Assembly: GCA_029846755.1 (NCBI GenBank)
Contig: JARWBI010000015.1
Span: 1 to 53,356, forward strand
Reading direction: 5' to 3'
DNA length: 53,356 nt
Source of the DNA: Falsirhodobacter flavus
GTDB lineage: Bacteria > Pseudomonadota > Alphaproteobacteria > Rhodobacterales > Rhodobacteraceae
In this document: positions 1 through 7,187 of the stretch, one piece after another
How positions within the stretch are numbered: the stretch's first letter is position 1
Layout: every line of letters starts with the position of its first letter
Position numbers and translations under genes: made by a program
The notes under the pieces: generated by a model
Told to the model about the DNA's origin: nothing
The model's database searches: none
What the model saw: only the letters and a program-made list of their open reading frames with translations

Positions 1-589
1 GCGGGACATCGAGCCCGGGCTACCCGAGGTGCGCCCGACCGGTGCGGCATTCGAGGCTGCCGTGGCCGATTGGCGGGGGGCGCTGGATGGGCTTGGCTCG
101 GTGCATCCCCTTACTGCCGCGCTCTTCGGGCTGCGCGCCTAGCGCCTGGCTGGCCTGTCGGCGCCCGAGGACGTGATCGAGGCGGCCACTGCTGCGGGGC
201 GCGCTGCGGCTGCGGAAAACCGAGCCTTGCCCTTTATGCCCCTCGCGCCCCATGGGCTGTCTTGGAGACGGAGTGGAGCCCCCCGGTATCTTCTGCCGCT
301 TTGGCTTTCCGAGATCCGTGATGGGGCTCTGGGCGCTTTGGCCGAACTCGATCAAATTGCACTCTGGCAGCAACGGGCGCTGGCCGGGATGGCCGATCTC
401 GGCGGCTCAAACCCCGCCCGGCTGATCGCGGCGCTCGCCGCCCGCCCCTATGCCACTGCCGAAGATCTGGCCCATGCCGCCAGCGTCAGCCGGGACACCG
501 CCGAGCGTCTGCTGCCGAAGCTCCACGCCCGCGGGCTGCTGCGCGAGATCACCGGGCGCGGGCGGTACAGGCTCTGGGCGGCGGGGTGA
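1..589 (+). repeat. Direct repeat A (left copy), about 588 bp
   Basis: Aligned by eye, positions 1-589 match 52599-53186 in the same orientation. I count about 24 differences including one 1-bp indel, so roughly 96% identity. Similarity stops exactly at the stop codon of the DUF1612/HTH-like frame: downstream the sequences are unrelated. The left boundary cannot be seen because the window begins inside the repeat. Confidence 0.9.
2..589 (+). pseudogene. DUF1612/HTH-like plasmid gene, 3' part, copy 1 (internal stop)
   Basis: The 5' end lies outside the window. The frame reads through to a stop at 587-589 but is broken by TAG at 140-142, where the second copy at 52.6 kb has TGG (Trp). The last ~60 residues form a winged-helix-like DNA-binding unit (AEDLAHAASVSRDTAERLLP, then GLLREITGRGRYRLW). 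The middle is Ala-rich and helical. I associate this pattern with the DUF1612/HTH (RHE_PE00001-like) proteins of alphaproteobacterial plasmids. That assignment is from memory of the family and is moderate only. The stop makes this copy a likely pseudogene, although a GTG or ATG inside the frame (for example at 173) could still yield a short HTH fragment of 138 residues. Confidence 0.6.
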
Positions 590-604
590 ATTGATTAAAG
601 CGTT

Positions 605-637
605 CAAGATATGAGCATAAGAATGTCTGGTATCTTG
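605..637. promoter_or_regulatory. Inverted repeat upstream of LacI regulator
   Basis: CAAGATA at 605-611 and TATCTTG at 631-637 form a perfect 7-bp inverted repeat with a 19-bp spacer. It lies 62 bp before the LacI-type gene in the 109-bp gap that follows repeat A. It could be an autoregulatory operator. The spacing is wide for a LacI site, so this is tentative. Confidence 0.3.
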
Positions 638-698
638 CGTCGTGTCCAGGTGCTTGGTTAGTTGCGACCTCTATTCCCAAGTGAAAAGGGAGGGTACG

Positions 699-1676
699 AT
701 GAAGGTCACCGCCCGCCATGTTGCGCAGGCCGCTGGAACGTCATTAGCCGCGGTGTCGCGTGCCTTCGCGCTGGACGGGGCGATTTCCGACAACAAGCGC
801 CAGCGCATCCTGCGGGCGGCGAAGGAGCTTGGCTATGTCTCGCCCAGGGAACGGTCCATTAGCAATCTGGCGATGGGGTCGATCAGCCTCGTGGCGGGGG
901 ATCTGACCAACCCGTTCTATGTCTCGGCGCTGGAACTTCTGGCCCTTGGCCTGCACGAACGCGGCAAGCGGCTGATATTGCATACCATCCCGCCGGGCGG
1001 ATCGGTCGACCTGGTGATGCAGCAGGTGCTGTCCTATCGCGCAGATGCCGCCATCGTCACATCGGCGCGGATGTCTTCGGAAATCGCGCGGACATGCCGA
1101 CGCGAAAGGATGCCGGTGGTGCTGCTGAACCGGGTTCAGCCGGATGCGGACATGGCGGCGGTCACCTGCGACAATTACAACGGCGCGCGGCTTGTCGCGG
1201 CGCATCTTGCCGGGGCGGGACGGCGGCGGATCGGGCATGTCACCGGGATGATCGACACCTCGACCCATATCGAGCGGAACCGCGGGTTCCTCGATCGTCT
1301 GGCCGAGGAGGGGCTGGCCCCTGCCGCCACGGTTTGCGGCGCGTTCACCTATAACGCGGCCCACGCGGCGATCGTGGCGCTGCTGCGGGACCGGCCCGAT
1401 CTGGATGCGCTGTTCTGCGAAAACGACGTGATGGCATTGGCGGCGGTGGATGTGGCGCGGGCGTCGGGCCGCCGCGTGGGCGAGGATATCGCCATTCTCG
1501 GGTTCGACGACATCGCGCAGGCGGGGTGGGAATCCTATCGTCTGACGACCCTGCGCCAACCGATCCGGCGGATGGTGACGGCGACGCTCGATCTGGTCGA
1601 CCGGTTGATCGCCGACCCCGAACAGGGCGCGATCCGGGTCATTCCTGGCCATCTGGTCATCCGCGCGACCGGCTGA
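699..1676 (+). CDS. LacI family transcriptional regulator
   Basis: A 325-residue protein with the usual LacI layout: an N-terminal helix-turn-helix (VTARHVAQAAGTSLAAVSRA, residues 3-22), a hinge helix around residue 50, and a periplasmic-binding-protein-like effector domain with the family cores DLTNPFY, VVLLNR, VTCDNYNGARL and LGFDDI. The ATG at 699 is preferred over upstream codons because AGGGAGGG lies 5 bp before it and translation then starts directly at the HTH. It runs convergently with the GntR gene, overlapping it by 20 bp. It belongs to the same subgroup as the LacI proteins at 34.6 and 47.6 kb (shared NR and CDN motifs). Its target is unknown; the tctCBA operon 0.7 kb downstream is one possibility. 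Confidence 0.9.
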   Translation: MKVTARHVAQAAGTSLAAVSRAFALDGAISDNKRQRILRAAKELGYVSPRERSISNLAMGSISLVAGDLTNPFYVSALELLALGLHERGKRLILHTIPPGGSVDLVMQQVLSYRADAAIVTSARMSSEIARTCRRERMPVVLLNRVQPDADMAAVTCDNYNGARLVAAHLAGAGRRRIGHVTGMIDTSTHIERNRGFLDRLAEEGLAPAATVCGAFTYNAAHAAIVALLRDRPDLDALFCENDVMALAAVDVARASGRRVGEDIAILGFDDIAQAGWESYRLTTLRQPIRRMVTATLDLVDRLIADPEQGAIRVIPGHLVIRATG

Positions 1677-2286
1677 CATCGTCCAGCACGGCGGCGGCGG
1701 TCAGGATATGCGTGCGCATCACCGCCTGCGCATAATCCGCGTCGCGGATGCGGAAGGCCATCAGAAGCATCCGGTGGTCGGAATCGCTGCGTTCGGCCTG
1801 CGCATTGCTGAAGCTGTGGAAGGTCAGCGTCAGCAGCGCGATGTCGGCAAGCTGCATCGCGATCCGTTCGGCATGGACCAGCCCCGAGATGCGCAGGATC
1901 GTCTGGTGCAACTCGCGGTTCAACTCGCTGCGTTGGGCGACGGCACCGGGGGCTTCCATGCGCGCGCAAAGCTGCTCCATCGCGGCAAGCTGGCCGGCCG
2001 TGATCGTCTGCGCCGTGCGGGCGGCGGCCTGCCCCTCGATATCGGCGCGGATGGCAAAGCTGGAGCGGACCTCGGCCGGGTCCCACAGGCGCACGGCGGC
2101 CCCCGCATGGGGGCGCAAGTCGGTATAGCCGTCGGCGGACAGCTTGCGCAGCGCCTCGCGCACGGGGGTGCGGCTGACGCCGAGGTCGGCCGCGATCCCG
2201 GCCTCGCCCAGCCTTGCGCCCGGGCGCAGCGTTCCGGCAAGGATCTGGTCGCGGATATGGGCATAGACGCGTTCGGTCGCGGTCAT
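1657..2286 (-). CDS. GntR family (FCD subfamily) transcriptional regulator
   Basis: The protein has 209 residues. An N-terminal winged helix carries the GntR signature (GARLGEAGIAADLGVSRTPV and REALRKL, about residues 20-50), followed by an all-helical FCD ligand domain with the metal-site pattern (ADIEGQAA, NRELHQTIL, DHRMLLMAF, then H of MRTHI). FCD proteins bind small carboxylates through a metal. The ATG at 2286 is chosen because AGGGGA precedes it by 4-5 bp; a longer frame to 2394 lacks this. It is transcribed divergently from tctC, so it very probably controls the TTT operon. Two GTATGCAA repeats lie in the shared promoter gap. Confidence 0.88.
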   Translation of the reverse strand: MTATERVYAHIRDQILAGTLRPGARLGEAGIAADLGVSRTPVREALRKLSADGYTDLRPHAGAAVRLWDPAEVRSSFAIRADIEGQAAARTAQTITAGQLAAMEQLCARMEAPGAVAQRSELNRELHQTILRISGLVHAERIAMQLADIALLTLTFHSFSNAQAERSDSDHRMLLMAFRIRDADYAQAVMRTHILTAAAVLDDVSRSRG

Positions 2287-2324
2287 TGCATCCCCTGAAA
2301 ATATTTCACCACGACGATAGCCGG

Positions 2325-2394
2325 TTGACGGATCGTATGCAATCGACCCACTTTTTGGATCAACGCCCCACATGGGCGCGATATTTGTATGCAA
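2325..2394. promoter_or_regulatory. Divergent promoter region with paired GntR-like operator half-sites
   Basis: The gap between the GntR gene and tctC contains GTATGCAA twice, at 2335-2342 and 2387-2394, 52 bp apart (about five helical turns). The second lies in TTGTATGCAA, which is nearly symmetric. A TTGACG hexamer at 2325-2330 could be a -35 element for tctC, but no convincing -10 was found. The second site sits just before the tctC ribosome-binding site, which would suit repression. Assignment to the adjacent GntR protein is inference. Confidence 0.4.
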
Positions 2395-2408
2395 CTGGGG
2401 AGGAGAGC

Positions 2409-3392
2409 ATGCAATTTACTCGTCGTTTCGCCATGGCGGCCCTTGGGGCTGCGGGGCTTGCGCCGCGCATGGCCTTTGCACAGACTGCCTATCCGGTGCG
2501 CAGGCTGACCATCGTCGTGCCCTTCGATGCGGGCGGTTCCGCCGACCGCATGGCGCGCGCCATATCCACGTTCCTGCCGATGGAACTGGGCGACACGCCC
2601 GTCACCGTCGTCAACCGGCCCGGCGGATCGGGCGTGCTGGGCCACAGCTGGTTCATCCGCCAGCCGAATGACGGATCGTATGCGCTCGTCTCGCCCGTGA
2701 ACCCGTATCTGATTTCCAGCGTGCTGCGGGGGCAGGGCGGGCTGGAATGGGGTGATTTCCACCACGTCAACGGCCAGTGGCAGGACTATTACGTCGTGCT
2801 GACCAACAAGGCGCAGCCCTATCAGTCGATGGCCGAACTTCTGGCCGACATCAAGGCCAACCCCGGCAAGGTCAGCTGTGCGGTCATCCCCGGCGATGGG
2901 GGGCATCTGTCGGCTCTGATCCTGCTGGATGCGGCGGGCATCCCGCGCGAGAATGTCAACTGGATCACCTATGACGGCGGCGGGCCGATGCGCACCGCGA
3001 TCGCGGGGGATCAAGTGACGATGACCTTCATCTCGGCCCTTGGCAGCGATGTGATCGCCGATCAGGTGCGCCCGCTGGCCATCTATCGCACCGAGGCGGA
3101 CGAGTTGTGGCGCGCGCCCACCATCAACGACTCCATCGCCGATCTGGGCATCGAGGTGCCGGTCATCGCCGCCGATCTGCGCACCTTCACCGTCCACAAG
3201 TCCATGATGGAAGACCATCCCGAAACCTATGAGATGCTGGTCGCCGCCTATCGCCGGATGCTGGAGCGCGAGGATTTCATCAAGTTCGTCACCGATGCCA
3301 AGATCGGCGGCGAATGGATGGGGCCGGAGGCGACGGCGGCCTCGCTTCAGGCCAGCTATGACATCTTTGCCGAACATGTGGACGAGCTATGA
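2409..3392 (+). CDS. tctC: TTT transporter substrate-binding protein (TctC/Bug family)
   Basis: The precursor has 327 residues. The N-terminus is a cleavable export signal with two arginines (MQFTRRFAMAALGAAGLAPR, AFA-Q cleavage around residue 23), so Tat or Sec export to the periplasm. The mature part begins with the TctC/Bug hallmark RRLTIVVPFDAGGSADRMAR, followed by VVNRPGGSGVLGH, the loop that binds carboxylates in this family. The length is typical. GGGGAGGAGA precedes the ATG at 2409. The stop overlaps the tctB start by 4 bp (ATGA), so the three tct genes are one operon. The ligand (citrate-like, dicarboxylate or aromatic acid) cannot be read from sequence. Confidence 0.9.
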   Translation: MQFTRRFAMAALGAAGLAPRMAFAQTAYPVRRLTIVVPFDAGGSADRMARAISTFLPMELGDTPVTVVNRPGGSGVLGHSWFIRQPNDGSYALVSPVNPYLISSVLRGQGGLEWGDFHHVNGQWQDYYVVLTNKAQPYQSMAELLADIKANPGKVSCAVIPGDGGHLSALILLDAAGIPRENVNWITYDGGGPMRTAIAGDQVTMTFISALGSDVIADQVRPLAIYRTEADELWRAPTINDSIADLGIEVPVIAADLRTFTVHKSMMEDHPETYEMLVAAYRRMLEREDFIKFVTDAKIGGEWMGPEATAASLQASYDIFAEHVDEL

Positions 3393-3862
3393 ACCTGACA
3401 GCCAATAGGGCGGGCCATTTCGGCCTGCTGGCCGTTTTCGCCGCGTTCACCGTCTGGTTCGCGCTGGATGCGTGGCGGGCCGATTCGGGCATGGTCAACA
3501 TGATCCTGATCGCGCCCGTGGCGGTGTTGACGCTGGCCATCGTGATCGCCGTCGCGGCCCATCTGGCGATGAACCCCGATGTGGATGCCGAAAGCCCCAA
3601 GGACGAGGATGACGACGGATCGCTGCGCGCCCGCTACGGCATCGCCATCGCCTGCGTCGTGCTGGCCGCCTATGTCCTGTCGCTGGAGGTGATCGGCTTC
3701 GATCTGGCGGGGATCATCTTTTGCGGGCTGACCATGACGATGATGGGACAGCGGAATTGGGTCGGGATCGCCGTCTATTCGGCGGTGATGGGGCTGGCGC
3801 CCGTCTGGGTGCTGGTGGACCTGATGGGTGTGCCGGTCAAGACCGTGTTCCTGGGGGGCTGA
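3389..3862 (+). CDS. tctB: TTT transporter small membrane subunit TctB
   Basis: A 157-residue hydrophobic protein with four or five membrane segments (for example around residues 10-26, 34-58, 84-104, 107-120 and 128-148) and a short acidic cytoplasmic linker (ESPKDEDDDG) in the middle. Size, topology and position between tctC and tctA fit TctB, the poorly conserved small integral subunit of tripartite tricarboxylate transporters. It starts inside the tctC stop codon (ATGA) and ends just before tctA, so it is translationally coupled to both. The family assignment rests on context and topology more than on sequence motifs. Confidence 0.85.
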   Translation: MNLTANRAGHFGLLAVFAAFTVWFALDAWRADSGMVNMILIAPVAVLTLAIVIAVAAHLAMNPDVDAESPKDEDDDGSLRARYGIAIACVVLAAYVLSLEVIGFDLAGIIFCGLTMTMMGQRNWVGIAVYSAVMGLAPVWVLVDLMGVPVKTVFLGG

Positions 3863-3863
3863 G

Positions 3864-5372
3864 ATGTTCGATTTCATGGCCATTTTGGATGGTTTCGCGC
3901 TGTTGTTCTCGACCCCTTCGGCGTGGATCGTGGCGGTCGCGGGGTTGGTGATCGGGCTGGTCTTCGGCGCGATACCGGGGCTGTCGGTGCCGATCGCCAT
4001 GGCGGTGTTCCTGCCGATGACGCTGTATATGGATTTCCTTCCGGCGATCCTGTTCTTGACTGCGATCTTCACCGGCGGCGGCTTTGGCTGTGCCATTCCG
4101 GCGATCCTGATGAACGTGCCGGGAACCTCGGCGGCGGTGGCGACCTGTTTCGACGGCTATCCCATGGCGAAACAGGGGCTGCACAACCGCGCGCTGGGCG
4201 TGGCGCTGATCGCATCCACCATTGGCACGGCCTTCGGCTATATCATGCTGTTCGCCATTCTGGAGCCGCTGTCGGGCTTCGTTCTGAGGATGGGCGCGCC
4301 CGAGTTGTTCCTCGTCGCGCTGACGGGCATCCTTCTGATCGGGCTGATGACCGAGGGGCGTTTCTGGCGCGCCATCGCGGCGGGGGGCATCGGCGTTCTG
4401 CTGTCGCTGGTGGGGATGAGCTCGGCCGGGGTCGAGCGGGGAACCTTCGGGTCCATCCACCTGCTGGACGGGATCGACCCCAACGCCGCGATCATCGGCA
4501 TCTTCGCCGCGTCGGAACTGTTCCGCATGGTCAAGTCCGACTACATCGTCAAGGACGAGGCCGAGCGCAAAGTGTCCATCCGCGAGATCGTCGAGGGCAT
4601 CCTGTTCATCCGCAAGGTGCCGACGACGGTGCTGACCGGATCGGCCATCGGCGCGGGCCTGGGCGTCATTCCCGGCATCGGATCGTCCATCGCCAACCTT
4701 GTGTCCTACAGCCTGACCAAGCAGTTCTCCAAGGACCCCGACAGCTATGGCCGTGGCAACCCGAACGGGCTTGCCGCAGCCGAGGCGGCGAATTCATCGT
4801 CCGAGGGCGGCTCGATGGTCGGCCTTCTGGCGCTTGGCATCCCGTCCAGCGCGGCGACGGCGATCATGTTGTCGGCCTTCGCCATGCACAACATCACGGG
4901 CGGGCCGCGTTTCATCGCCGACCAGAAGGACATCGTATACGCCATCATCGCGGGCAGCATCGTGCAATCGATCCTGCTGGTGCTGGTCGGCCTAATGTTC
5001 ATCCGCATCACGGTCTATATCGTGCGGGTGCCGCTGGCATGGCTTCTGCCGCCCATCGTGATCTGCACGGTGCTCGGGTCCTATGCGCTTTCCTCCAGCC
5101 TGAACGGGCCGGTGACGCTTGTGGCGTTCTCGGTGCTGGGGGTGGTGATGAAACGCTATGGCTATTCGGTGGTGGCGACGGTGATCGGGCTGCTTCTGGG
5201 CCTGATGATGGAGGGCAACCTTGTCCGCACATGGCAGCTGGGCGGCGGCAGCGTGATGCCGATGTTCGAGCGGCCGATCTCGCTGACCATCATCGCGCTG
5301 ATCCTTGGCGTGGGTGCACTTTGTTTCGCGGTGACGCGGAAACGCCCCGGGTTGCTTGCTGCCGATGAATGA
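3864..5372 (+). CDS. tctA: TTT transporter large permease TctA
   Basis: This 502-residue protein has about twelve hydrophobic segments. It carries both TctA repeats: GLVFGAIPGLSVPIAMAVFL (from residue 31), then GGGFGCAIPAILMNVPGT, and the second half GAGLGVIPGIGSSIANLVSY with EAANSSSEGGSMVGLLALG. These Gly/Pro-rich loops are the conserved transport core. The ATG at 3864 is one base past the tctB stop; a longer in-frame extension overlapping tctB is less likely. It acts in the cytoplasmic membrane with TctB and the periplasmic TctC as a cation-coupled carboxylate importer. It is followed by a 94-bp gap with an imperfect palindrome, then an isomerase-family gene. Confidence 0.93.
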   Translation: MFDFMAILDGFALLFSTPSAWIVAVAGLVIGLVFGAIPGLSVPIAMAVFLPMTLYMDFLPAILFLTAIFTGGGFGCAIPAILMNVPGTSAAVATCFDGYPMAKQGLHNRALGVALIASTIGTAFGYIMLFAILEPLSGFVLRMGAPELFLVALTGILLIGLMTEGRFWRAIAAGGIGVLLSLVGMSSAGVERGTFGSIHLLDGIDPNAAIIGIFAASELFRMVKSDYIVKDEAERKVSIREIVEGILFIRKVPTTVLTGSAIGAGLGVIPGIGSSIANLVSYSLTKQFSKDPDSYGRGNPNGLAAAEAANSSSEGGSMVGLLALGIPSSAATAIMLSAFAMHNITGGPRFIADQKDIVYAIIAGSIVQSILLVLVGLMFIRITVYIVRVPLAWLLPPIVICTVLGSYALSSSLNGPVTLVAFSVLGVVMKRYGYSVVATVIGLLLGLMMEGNLVRTWQLGGGSVMPMFERPISLTIIALILGVGALCFAVTRKRPGLLAADE

Positions 5373-5387
5373 TTTGGCAGAGTCGAA

Positions 5388-5412
5388 CAATTATCCGCCT
5401 GGGCGGAAATTG
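5388..5412. promoter_or_regulatory. Imperfect palindrome after tctA
   Basis: CAATTATCCGCC (5388-5399), a 2-nt centre, then GGCGGAAATTG (5402-5412) form an inverted repeat with one bulged base. A further GGCGGAT copy occurs at 5426-5432. No U-run follows, so it is not a standard terminator. It may be an operator for the next gene or an mRNA-processing hairpin that sets transporter versus enzyme levels. Confidence 0.35.
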
Positions 5413-5466
5413 ATATGGACAAATTGGCGGATGGGCCCATAGCCTGTCCCCCAAGGAGCCTGCAAG

Positions 5467-6180
5467 ATGCCGCATGAATCCGTCTACAGCCACCGCGCCA
5501 AGCTCGGCCTCATCACCCCGCCGACCAATACTGTGAACGAGGCGGAATGGGCGCGCATGGTGCCGGAGGGTGTCACCGTCCATTCCCACCGCATGCCCCT
5601 GCACCACGGCGAGGGGTTGCTGGAGATGATCGCCGCCAATGTGGGCCTGCTTCGGCAGGCGGATGTGGATGTGGTCGCCTATGCCTGCACGGCGGGGTCG
5701 ATGGTGACGCCAGCACATGCGCTGCCCGATGCGGCAGGGCAGGCGACGGGGGCGCAGGTGATCACGACCGCCGCCGCCATCGTCGATGCGCTGCACCACG
5801 TCGGCGCCGCGCGCATATCCGTCGCCACCCCCTATCACGACGCGCTAAACGCGCATGAGGTGGCCTTTCTGGCCGATCACGGGGTCGAGGTTCTGGCCAT
5901 CGCCGGGCTGGGCCTTGGCGCGAACGGTCCCGCCGATTACCCGCGGATCGCCCGCACGCCATTGGCACGGATCGAGGCGCTGGCGATGCAGGTCATCCGG
6001 CCCGGCGCCGAGGCGCTTTTGCTGACATGCACCGATTTTCCGACATTGCCCGTGATCCCCATGCTGGAGGATCGCCTGGGCCTTCCCGTGCTGAGTTCCA
6101 ACACCGCGACGTTCTGGGCCAGCCTGCGCCGCGCCGGGATCGACGATCCTGTGCCGCAGGCGGGTCGGCTTCTGGCCTGA
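5467..6180 (+). CDS. Maleate isomerase / arylmalonate decarboxylase-family protein with both catalytic Cys
   Basis: A 237-residue member of the Asp/Glu racemase superfamily, maleate cis-trans isomerase/arylmalonate decarboxylase branch. The start shows the typical KLGLITPPTNT (residues 12-22). The two catalytic cysteines are in ACTAGS (Cys74) and LTCTDFPT (Cys188), and the end has the family motif SSNTATFWASLR. Such enzymes isomerise or decarboxylate small dicarboxylates through a cysteine-stabilised enolate. It lies between the TTT and TAXI-TRAP transporter genes on the same strand, so its substrate is probably one of the imported acids. Maleate isomerase, arylmalonate decarboxylase and ectoine-degradation-type relatives cannot be told apart here. 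Confidence 0.8.
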   Translation: MPHESVYSHRAKLGLITPPTNTVNEAEWARMVPEGVTVHSHRMPLHHGEGLLEMIAANVGLLRQADVDVVAYACTAGSMVTPAHALPDAAGQATGAQVITTAAAIVDALHHVGAARISVATPYHDALNAHEVAFLADHGVEVLAIAGLGLGANGPADYPRIARTPLARIEALAMQVIRPGAEALLLTCTDFPTLPVIPMLEDRLGLPVLSSNTATFWASLRRAGIDDPVPQAGRLLA

Positions 6181-6238
6181 TGGTACGGCGCGAACGAATT
6201 TTCACAATAAAAACAAAGACCCAACACGGAGAGTAACG

Positions 6239-7177
6239 ATGTATATGAAAGGCGCAGCCTTCGCTTTGGTCCTTGCGGCCGCCCCCGCATCCGCGCAGAT
6301 GGTCGGCCTTGCCACCACCACGGGCGGGGCGACCGAGCAGCTTGCCATGCATCTTGCCAAGGTGCTGTCGCAGGAAACCGACCTTGTGATCCGCCCGCAG
6401 GTCATGGCCAACACCTCGCAATACATCCCGCTGGTCAATCAGGGGCGGATCGAATTCGGCATCGCCAACTTTCCGCAAGTCTCGCATGCGATGGACGGGA
6501 TCGGCATGTCCGAGGGCAGCGCGAACCCCGATCTGCGCATGGTGGCGACGATGCTTCCCTTCAACGCGGGCCTTGTCGTTCCGGTGGACAGCGGGATCGA
6601 GACACTGGCCGATCTGGCGGGCCGCAAGGTGCCGCAATTCCCGCCGAACTCGCTGGGCGAGTTCTTCTTTACCGCATCCATGGAGACGGCGGGGGTGTCC
6701 TATGACGACGTGCAGGGGGTGCCGACATCGAACTTCGGCCAGCAGTTCAACAACGTGAAGGAAGGCATGACCGAGGTCACGATCGGCTCTGTCGGCGCAC
6801 AGTCGATCATGGATGTCGAGGCGACCGTGGGCGAGGTGCGTTACCTGACCTTCAAGGAGGGCGACGAGGAGATCCTGTCGAAATACCTGCCCGGTACCAG
6901 CCTGAAGGCATGGGGCGACCGGCCCGCCGCCGCGGGTATCACGCCGGAGACGATGGTGCTGTTTTATGACTACACCCTGTTCGCGCATAAGGACGTGCCG
7001 GACGAGATGGTCACGCAGGTGCTGGAGGCGCTGTATTCGAACCCCGAGGCGATGAAGACCGGCGGCGCGATGTGGAACGAATACGATCCCGCGCAGCTGG
7101 CCCGCGTCACCGTCCTGCCCTTCCACCCCGCTGCCGAGTCCTTCTTCAAGGACAAGGGCATCTGGCCGGCGAACTGA
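6239..7177 (+). CDS. TAXI-family TRAP transporter solute-binding protein
   Basis: A 312-residue precursor with a short Sec signal (MYMKGAAFALVLAAAPASA, cleavage before Q20). The mature protein opens with LATTTGGATEQLAMHLAKVL and contains ANTSQYIPLVNQGRIEFGIA, characteristic of TAXI (TRAP-associated extracytoplasmic immunogenic) receptors rather than DctP ones. GGAGAG lies 5 bp before the ATG. It is followed after 10 bp by a fused TAXI-TRAP permease, completing a two-component transporter. Glutamate and 2-oxoglutarate are known ligands for a few family members; the ligand here is unknown. Confidence 0.88.
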   Translation: MYMKGAAFALVLAAAPASAQMVGLATTTGGATEQLAMHLAKVLSQETDLVIRPQVMANTSQYIPLVNQGRIEFGIANFPQVSHAMDGIGMSEGSANPDLRMVATMLPFNAGLVVPVDSGIETLADLAGRKVPQFPPNSLGEFFFTASMETAGVSYDDVQGVPTSNFGQQFNNVKEGMTEVTIGSVGAQSIMDVEATVGEVRYLTFKEGDEEILSKYLPGTSLKAWGDRPAAAGITPETMVLFYDYTLFAHKDVPDEMVTQVLEALYSNPEAMKTGGAMWNEYDPAQLARVTVLPFHPAAESFFKDKGIWPAN

Positions 7178-7187
7178 GGGCGCAAGG

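Noticed and set aside
744-1679. Long minus-strand open frame opposite the LacI gene
   Set aside because: High-GC shadow frame rich in Arg/His/Gln, with no family motifs; the plus-strand LacI protein is clear.
3923-5368. 481-residue plus-strand frame inside tctA
   Set aside because: Out-of-frame shadow of TctA with Arg/Gly/Asp-rich composition and no membrane segments.
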